From the IMG/VR virus record IMGVR_UViG_3300001460_005756, positions 1,572 through 57,276 of that record: a stretch of DNA of 55,705 nucleotides. The stretch is one strand, 5' to 3'. The stretch is from a virus. The notes beneath the pieces were generated by a model. The model saw only the letters and a program-made list of their open reading frames with translations. It did not search any database and was not told where the DNA came from. Positions 51,135-55,705 of the stretch are shown here, piece by piece. Position 1 is the first letter of the stretch; each line of letters opens with the position of its first letter. The translations under genes were made by a program, and so were the position numbers.

Positions 51135-51557
51135 ATGGCGTCTAATTACGACATAGAAATGTTTAGAGGAGATGATCTATCTCTATTTTTAGTATACCAA
51201 ATAGACGGAAGTAACTTTGATTTTAGTGGATACTCTGCCGATATGGATATCCGCAGAAGCACCCACTCTGATAATAAAGTTGCAGAGTTATCTACTGCTG
51301 GTGGAGTTACTGGGGCTGGAATATCAGGAGAATATTTTTCAGGTGGTATTCAGGCATCAACCGGGGGTATTGTTCTTAACGTAGATCCATCTCTTGTCGA
51401 TTATACTGGTGGTGTTCTAATAAAAGTTCCAAACGAAACAACCAAGCATTTCCCAGCAGGACTAAATTTCTATACTCTTAGGATTCAGTCTCCAACAGGA
51501 ACAAAGGAAACCTTATTCTCTGGGAGAATAAAGGTAAATAGATCGGTAACTGATTAA
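51135..51557 (+). CDS. Small tail or baseplate-type structural protein
   Basis: The 140-residue protein opens SNYDIEMFRGDDLSLFLVYQ and shows DFSGYSADMDIRRS (about 31-44), then beta strands ending in LRIQSPTGTKETLFSGRIKV. The F-R-G-D-D... D-F-S-G-Y... G-x-L-x-V frame is that of small Ig-like domains found at the N-termini of tail and baseplate proteins, which dock fibres. It is the first gene after the late promoter. Its stop overlaps the next start (TAATG). Function by analogy only. Confidence 0.6.
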   Translation: MASNYDIEMFRGDDLSLFLVYQIDGSNFDFSGYSADMDIRRSTHSDNKVAELSTAGGVTGAGISGEYFSGGIQASTGGIVLNVDPSLVDYTGGVLIKVPNETTKHFPAGLNFYTLRIQSPTGTKETLFSGRIKVNRSVTD

Positions 51558-52531
51558 TGTCAAAAATACCGGGAAGAATAGATGTTAGAGGAGTCACTGG
51601 TCCTGATGGACCGATAAAAGGAACTTTTATCACAGGTGATTCTTTGTTATCTAGTTACTCTAGTAGTGACTATAAAATTTTGCCTTCAGGTATAACGATT
51701 GATTATGTCAATAAAAAAGTCATAGTGCATGATAAAGTTATTTTTGCGAAAAATGCGGATATAAAATTATCACAGTCAGGACAAACTTTAGAAAACTTTA
51801 GTCTGTCTAGTGGTTTTATAAATTATCGTCTCAATCACTATTATTTTCCAATGAATCTTATTGACTTTAATAAGTGTTTTTCTTGGATCCCACCACACCC
51901 TTTCATAACACCGGCCGGAGAACCTCCAGCACCCGAGCTTACTGCAAGAACAGATAGAGCTTATTATCTTCCATTTGAAATAAAAAGGGCGATGACATTT
52001 TCTGCTGGTGTTATAGCAGAAAATTATCAAAACTATGGACTTAGAACTCACAGAGGAAATGGATTAACTGCCTCTTGCCAGGTGAGAATGGCATTATACT
52101 CAAACAATGATAAACATTTTCTTCCTGCTAAAAGAATTGCACAAGCTCTCAATGGTATTACTTTTGGTGCCACCGCTGGTGATTTCGGTAGACCCGTTGA
52201 TGTTCTACAGAACAAGATAGCATTCAAGCCAGGTGTTTATTGGATAGGTGTGGAAGTAAATCAAGACGTTCCTCAAAGTCTAGGTAAAGTCAATTTTAAA
52301 ATGATGGACTCCAGACATGTCAAACCAATTCTGGGACAAAATGAATCCATAGATTTTTTACCAAAGGCTTGTGTTTGTTTGACAGGGTGTTATCCAGCTT
52401 CATTCCCATTCTTTATTAGTGATGACAGAGGAATTACGGGTAGTGTTACCGAACTTAGTGGAACTGACACGGCAGCAGCACCATTAATTTACATCAAACC
52501 AACCAGTTTCAGTGCGATAGCGGAGACTTGA
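51557..52531 (+). CDS. Structural protein, unknown
   Basis: The 324-residue protein starts SKIPGRIDVRGVTGPDGPIKG. The middle contains several Pro/aromatic strands (WIPPHPFITPAGEPPAPEL, about 110-128; YYLPFEIKRAMTFSAGVIAE) and the end an extended Thr/Gly region (ITGSVTELSGTDTAAAP). It reads as beta-rich virion protein, probably a receptor-binding or fibre head, without known motifs. A CVCLTGC cluster (about 274-280) may bind metal or form disulfides. It follows the small tail-type gene and precedes a larger protein of similar style. Confidence 0.55.
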   Translation: MSKIPGRIDVRGVTGPDGPIKGTFITGDSLLSSYSSSDYKILPSGITIDYVNKKVIVHDKVIFAKNADIKLSQSGQTLENFSLSSGFINYRLNHYYFPMNLIDFNKCFSWIPPHPFITPAGEPPAPELTARTDRAYYLPFEIKRAMTFSAGVIAENYQNYGLRTHRGNGLTASCQVRMALYSNNDKHFLPAKRIAQALNGITFGATAGDFGRPVDVLQNKIAFKPGVYWIGVEVNQDVPQSLGKVNFKMMDSRHVKPILGQNESIDFLPKACVCLTGCYPASFPFFISDDRGITGSVTELSGTDTAAAPLIYIKPTSFSAIAET

Positions 52532-52534
52532 GCA

Positions 52535-54610
52535 ATGGCAATCAATAAGCTAACTTTTGATACTGATAAAAAAACTATAATTCTTGGCGGAATCACTCCT
52601 GTCTTTAATTCTTTTATTGGTTTTACTGGTGCAAGTATATCTGGAGCACCGTCTGGCAATCCAATACTAGGTTCAAGTTTTGCTAAATTTTCTCAAGCTG
52701 GTTCTATTCTTATGAGTGCATCCGGCGGTACTGGGATTACAGCATTAAATGAAGTCAGATACAATGAGTCCACCAATTCCCTTATTTTTGAAGGTTATTC
52801 TTTGGAGATAACAGGAGAAGCGGGTGCGAGTGCGTACATCGGTGGGCATACATTTTCTCTCCCGACTAGATATCGCTCAGACAATAGCAATGATTATAGT
52901 GAAGCAACTAGTCCAGTAAATCCATATGGAAATCATGACTGTGGACAACCCATCCAGTTAAGACCTGGAAAATTTCAGCATCTGAATACTTATAGAGGTA
53001 TTGGATGTCAGACAAGCGCATTTATTTTGCAGAGTGCCATCTCTAGCTTCAGTCCTCTTCCAGATTCTATACCAAGTGGGTTTGGTAGATGGTGGAATGC
53101 TGGATATTTTCCTGGCAAGAGCAGAAGTTTTACACAGACAAATTATCCAACAAGAATCGGACTGAACTACATTTCGGTTTTGAGTCTTATTTTTCTGCCC
53201 AGTGGGGTGCCAACAATTTTCTTTGGGGGAACAGCAGAACTTGCTTTAGGTTGCAACAGTAATATTACTGGAGGATTTTCTCCAGCCGCACCATTACAAA
53301 CGCAACGATTTACTATAACAGAACCAATTCAGGGACTGCCGTCCCAGCCCACATCCTTTAACTATTCTGGAACTGGAGAGGGTTCGTTTGGATTCGCTGC
53401 TAGTGGAGGTTCTGGTGGAACCGCAGGCAGAACTGGCGAAGGTTACTCTGGTGGTTCTCTGTTTGCCGGCTTTTCTGGATCTTCGTTTAATGCAGCACTG
53501 CCCATACAATCTAAAACCTCTGTAACCACAAAACCAGGCAAAAGAAATACTTATGGTCCGGGAGATTATAAAGATTCGTTGATGATGCAAGGTATGGAAT
53601 CATCTCCGTTTGATGATGATCATCTTGGTGATCAACAGTACCTTGTATCTGATGCTTGGACAGATCACCAACCTTACGAAACTGGTTTTAGTGTGTATGG
53701 GTTTCATTCTACTACGGGTGGTGTTGGGTTCACTGGTCCATCAACTGGACCTGGTGGTTTAATTCCATCAGGAGTCAGTGGTACATCAGCAGATGGATTC
53801 CTAGTGGGACAAAATTATACCGGACTGATGCAGGGGACTTTAAGAAGTTCTATCGGACATGGGTCTATACCAAAAGATTTTGATTTTAATGATATTAATG
53901 GAATGGCATTCGGAGGTGAATCTCTCGGAATATCAGGTTCTAATGATTTCCAATCTAGTATTAATAATATTCTGCCCACTGTAGCTAGTATGTTTACAAA
54001 CAGAGATGTTAAAAATTACTGCAAAAATGGTGGTTATTTGTGGACCTGGTTTGATTTTCAATCACACGCTTACTTTGTTGATGTGGATGGTCAAAAATGT
54101 CCTGCATTCTCTATGCTTTATTTACCGGCTCATTCCTTTACGAATACCGATGAGCTTCTTTTTGGTGGAGTTGCAGATAAAAGAGCTTTCTCAGGAAGTC
54201 AAAATAAACTTTTTGGTAACACACGGTTTGTTGTTACCACTTTTCCCGGAGTTATGGCATCATTCAATAACGAAAATGCCCCCACCATGTATTCATGGCA
54301 CTATGAAATGACTAAAATGGTTGACTATAGTAAAGGTTATACCGCTGACTTAGACACAGAGAAAAGATATAGAGATGGAACTCTTCTAGCAGAAGGATTG
54401 GGCGGCGAGGGATTGACAGCCATTGGACCTTATGATGTTCTTAGTACACAGCACCATAGAGCTAGTCATGGTGCTCGTTTACCTGATCGATCAGGCTATG
54501 GAAATTCCTTTAGTAATGGGTTCCCTTGGATTTCTGAGGATCTGGGTGGAGCAATTCAAGAGGCAACTCCAGTATTTCTTGTTCGATACGACAATGAGGA
54601 TGAAACATGA
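52535..54610 (+). CDS. Large beta-rich structural protein
   Basis: The 691-residue product begins AINKLTFDTDKKTIILGGI and includes Gly/Ser-rich strands such as GSILMSASGGTGITALNEVRY (about 49-69) and long Gly-rich stretches (about 285-320). Phe, Tyr and Trp are frequent between them. There are no transmembrane segments or enzyme motifs. Composition fits a tail-fibre or receptor-binding protein. ATGA joins it to the next gene, which has the same style, so the last three or four genes probably form one tip assembly. Confidence 0.6.
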   Translation: MAINKLTFDTDKKTIILGGITPVFNSFIGFTGASISGAPSGNPILGSSFAKFSQAGSILMSASGGTGITALNEVRYNESTNSLIFEGYSLEITGEAGASAYIGGHTFSLPTRYRSDNSNDYSEATSPVNPYGNHDCGQPIQLRPGKFQHLNTYRGIGCQTSAFILQSAISSFSPLPDSIPSGFGRWWNAGYFPGKSRSFTQTNYPTRIGLNYISVLSLIFLPSGVPTIFFGGTAELALGCNSNITGGFSPAAPLQTQRFTITEPIQGLPSQPTSFNYSGTGEGSFGFAASGGSGGTAGRTGEGYSGGSLFAGFSGSSFNAALPIQSKTSVTTKPGKRNTYGPGDYKDSLMMQGMESSPFDDDHLGDQQYLVSDAWTDHQPYETGFSVYGFHSTTGGVGFTGPSTGPGGLIPSGVSGTSADGFLVGQNYTGLMQGTLRSSIGHGSIPKDFDFNDINGMAFGGESLGISGSNDFQSSINNILPTVASMFTNRDVKNYCKNGGYLWTWFDFQSHAYFVDVDGQKCPAFSMLYLPAHSFTNTDELLFGGVADKRAFSGSQNKLFGNTRFVVTTFPGVMASFNNENAPTMYSWHYEMTKMVDYSKGYTADLDTEKRYRDGTLLAEGLGGEGLTAIGPYDVLSTQHHRASHGARLPDRSGYGNSFSNGFPWISEDLGGAIQEATPVFLVRYDNEDET

Positions 54611-55705
54611 TTAGGAAAAATGTAAATAAAACTGTAACTGTTTTCCCGAATACCGAAGTCTTCAAAAAAGAGTTCACACAAAGCATAACGATTACTGGTG
54701 GAACTGGCGGAGAAGTTTTTCGTGGAGAATCAGTAAATAATATTTTATATAAATCTGATTTATACGGTAATGAAGTATCTGGTTTGAGTGTTGGAACAGT
54801 AGGAGAACTTAGTCTTGATACACCAATAGAAGTTGAAAGTATCAATATTCAGGGAGTCTCCTTTACACACAGACCAAAAGAAATGATGGCAGGTAAAGAC
54901 TCGGGTGGCCGCAGCGGGGCTTTTCCTATAGGACCCGGACATTATTTGGGTGGTATGGATGACAGTGTTGGTTTGTATTTTTGGCTTAAGATGACGACAA
55001 GTCCATCATCTTATCAACCATATTTTTCAGAGAATCCTGAGATAGGTCTTACTTTTTGTGGAGTGGATCCCACGGTCCATACCAATTTTAGGATAAATGG
55101 TAGCAATGCAAGTCCGTGGGCCTGTAATGGTCAGAACGGGAACACAAACGAAGTGTGGAAGAGTTTTTATGAGGTATTATATCATCCTCCATACAACAAA
55201 ATAATTTATGTACCTCTTTTCATAGAACAAAGAACAAGAATATCTGATCTGGTATTTAATTACCCACAAGGTCTAATACACCTTGGGTGGCAATTTAGAT
55301 ATCCGGGTATCTATGTTGCTGGCGCTAGTGGAAATGTGGTTCTTTCCACATCCGCACTCGAAAGATGTAATGAGGTACTTGCAGGAACCAGACATCCGGG
55401 ACCAACTAGCGGGTGTCCGTGGTGTATTTGCACAAGAGAATCTTGGGCTTCTGTAGACGCCACTGGGGGATATGTAAGAGCCGATCATCCAGCTTTTGTT
55501 AACGAGCCACCATACAGTAAGACTAAAGAACTTAGATTTAGCTCTGCTATCTACAATATGGATTATGAAAATGTCAGACCCACTACAAAAATTTCAGATC
55601 TTTGTGCAACTGACACTTTGTATCCAGTCAAGCATGGATTAGAGGCACCAGAGGCAGAGTTTTTATGGCTTCAAGGTTTGACTGGAGAAAAAACTAGAAT
55701 CTTGA
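54607..55705 (+). CDS. Structural protein, 3' partial
   Basis: An ATG at 54607 overlaps the previous stop (ATGA) and the frame stays open for 366 codons to the window end, so this gene continues beyond. It starts IRKNVNKTVTVFPNTEVFK. Later there are Gly/Ser-rich strands, a CPWCICTRESW cluster near 55415-55447, and FRYPGIYVAGASG. Like its neighbours it is beta-rich and aromatic, suggesting a tail-tip or fibre protein. No catalytic motif is visible; its C-terminus is not in the window. Confidence 0.6.
   Translation, partial: MIRKNVNKTVTVFPNTEVFKKEFTQSITITGGTGGEVFRGESVNNILYKSDLYGNEVSGLSVGTVGELSLDTPIEVESINIQGVSFTHRPKEMMAGKDSGGRSGAFPIGPGHYLGGMDDSVGLYFWLKMTTSPSSYQPYFSENPEIGLTFCGVDPTVHTNFRINGSNASPWACNGQNGNTNEVWKSFYEVLYHPPYNKIIYVPLFIEQRTRISDLVFNYPQGLIHLGWQFRYPGIYVAGASGNVVLSTSALERCNEVLAGTRHPGPTSGCPWCICTRESWASVDATGGYVRADHPAFVNEPPYSKTKELRFSSAIYNMDYENVRPTTKISDLCATDTLYPVKHGLEAPEAEFLWLQGLTGEKTRIL

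Noticed and set aside
1-55705. tRNA genes, insertion sequences, integrase or homing endonuclease
   Set aside because: No cloverleaf-like gap, transposase motif, or GIY-YIG/HNH/LAGLIDADG motif was seen; genes fill nearly all of the + strand. A tRNA scan would be needed to exclude short ones.

Overview
The window is a stretch of a tailed-phage genome from the T4-like myovirus lineage, probably a marine relative of the cyanophage/pelagiphage type. T4 core proteins can be recognised one after another (UvsY, UvsW, gp55, gp47, gp46, RNase H, gp45, gp44, gp62, RegA, gp43, UvsX, gp41, gp61). They sit beside marine-phage traits: a flavin-dependent thymidylate synthase, no visible dCMP hydroxymethylase, an Sm-like protein, a collagen-like fibre, and AT-rich DNA. 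I recognise 67 protein-coding genes, all on the + strand. They are very tightly packed, many with ATGA or TAATG stop/start overlaps. I see no tRNA, CRISPR array, insertion sequence or integrase. No photosynthesis gene is present, so the host cannot be named from this window.

Layout. (1) 1-1072: the 3' end of a structural-type gene with a trypsin-like GDSGSP motif followed by Ig-like segments. (2) 1103-15050: recombination, replication and late-transcription genes, from uvsY through regA. Interspersed are accessory genes: an Sm-like protein, a SET-like protein between 47 and 46, a PLP-fold protein coupled to a DNA methyltransferase, and a GroES-like co-chaperonin between 44 and 62. (3) 15057-38715: about 23.7 kb of carbohydrate genes inserted between regA and gene 43, which are neighbours in T4. 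It holds about 14 glycosyltransferases, two FkbM-type and one other methyltransferase, and two 2-oxoglutarate oxygenases. It also holds an NDP-sugar epimerase, a dehydrogenase, two aminotransferase-like proteins, two nucleotidyltransferases, a NeuB-type synthase, a WecB-type 2-epimerase, a GNAT, two HAD phosphatases and a beta-propeller glycosidase-like protein. (4) 38719-42417: fibre-like proteins, including a collagen-like one. (5) 42430-51114: a consensus sigma70 promoter, then dut, a DUF1599-like gene, 43, a small gene, uvsX, 41, 61, a degenerate second copy of 61, and thyX. (6) 51135-55705: large beta-rich virion-type proteins behind a perfect T4-type late promoter (TATAAATA). The last gene runs off the window.

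How it works together. Blocks 2 and 5 form a complete T4-style replisome (polymerase, clamp, clamp loader, helicase, primase, RNase H) plus recombination-dependent replication (UvsX/UvsY/UvsW/gp46/gp47). gp55 with gp45 should activate late promoters such as the one at 51102. Block 3 looks able to make activated sugars, including a CMP-nonulosonate (sialic-acid-like) sugar, and to build and decorate a glycan. Whether that glycan coats the virion or remodels the host surface cannot be told from sequence. The most notable points are this glycan island with its NeuB/NeuA/sialyltransferase-like set, the tandem primase paralogue that lost its zinc finger and one Toprim acid, the hairpin covering the uvsW start codon, and the SET-like gene inside the 47/46 pair.
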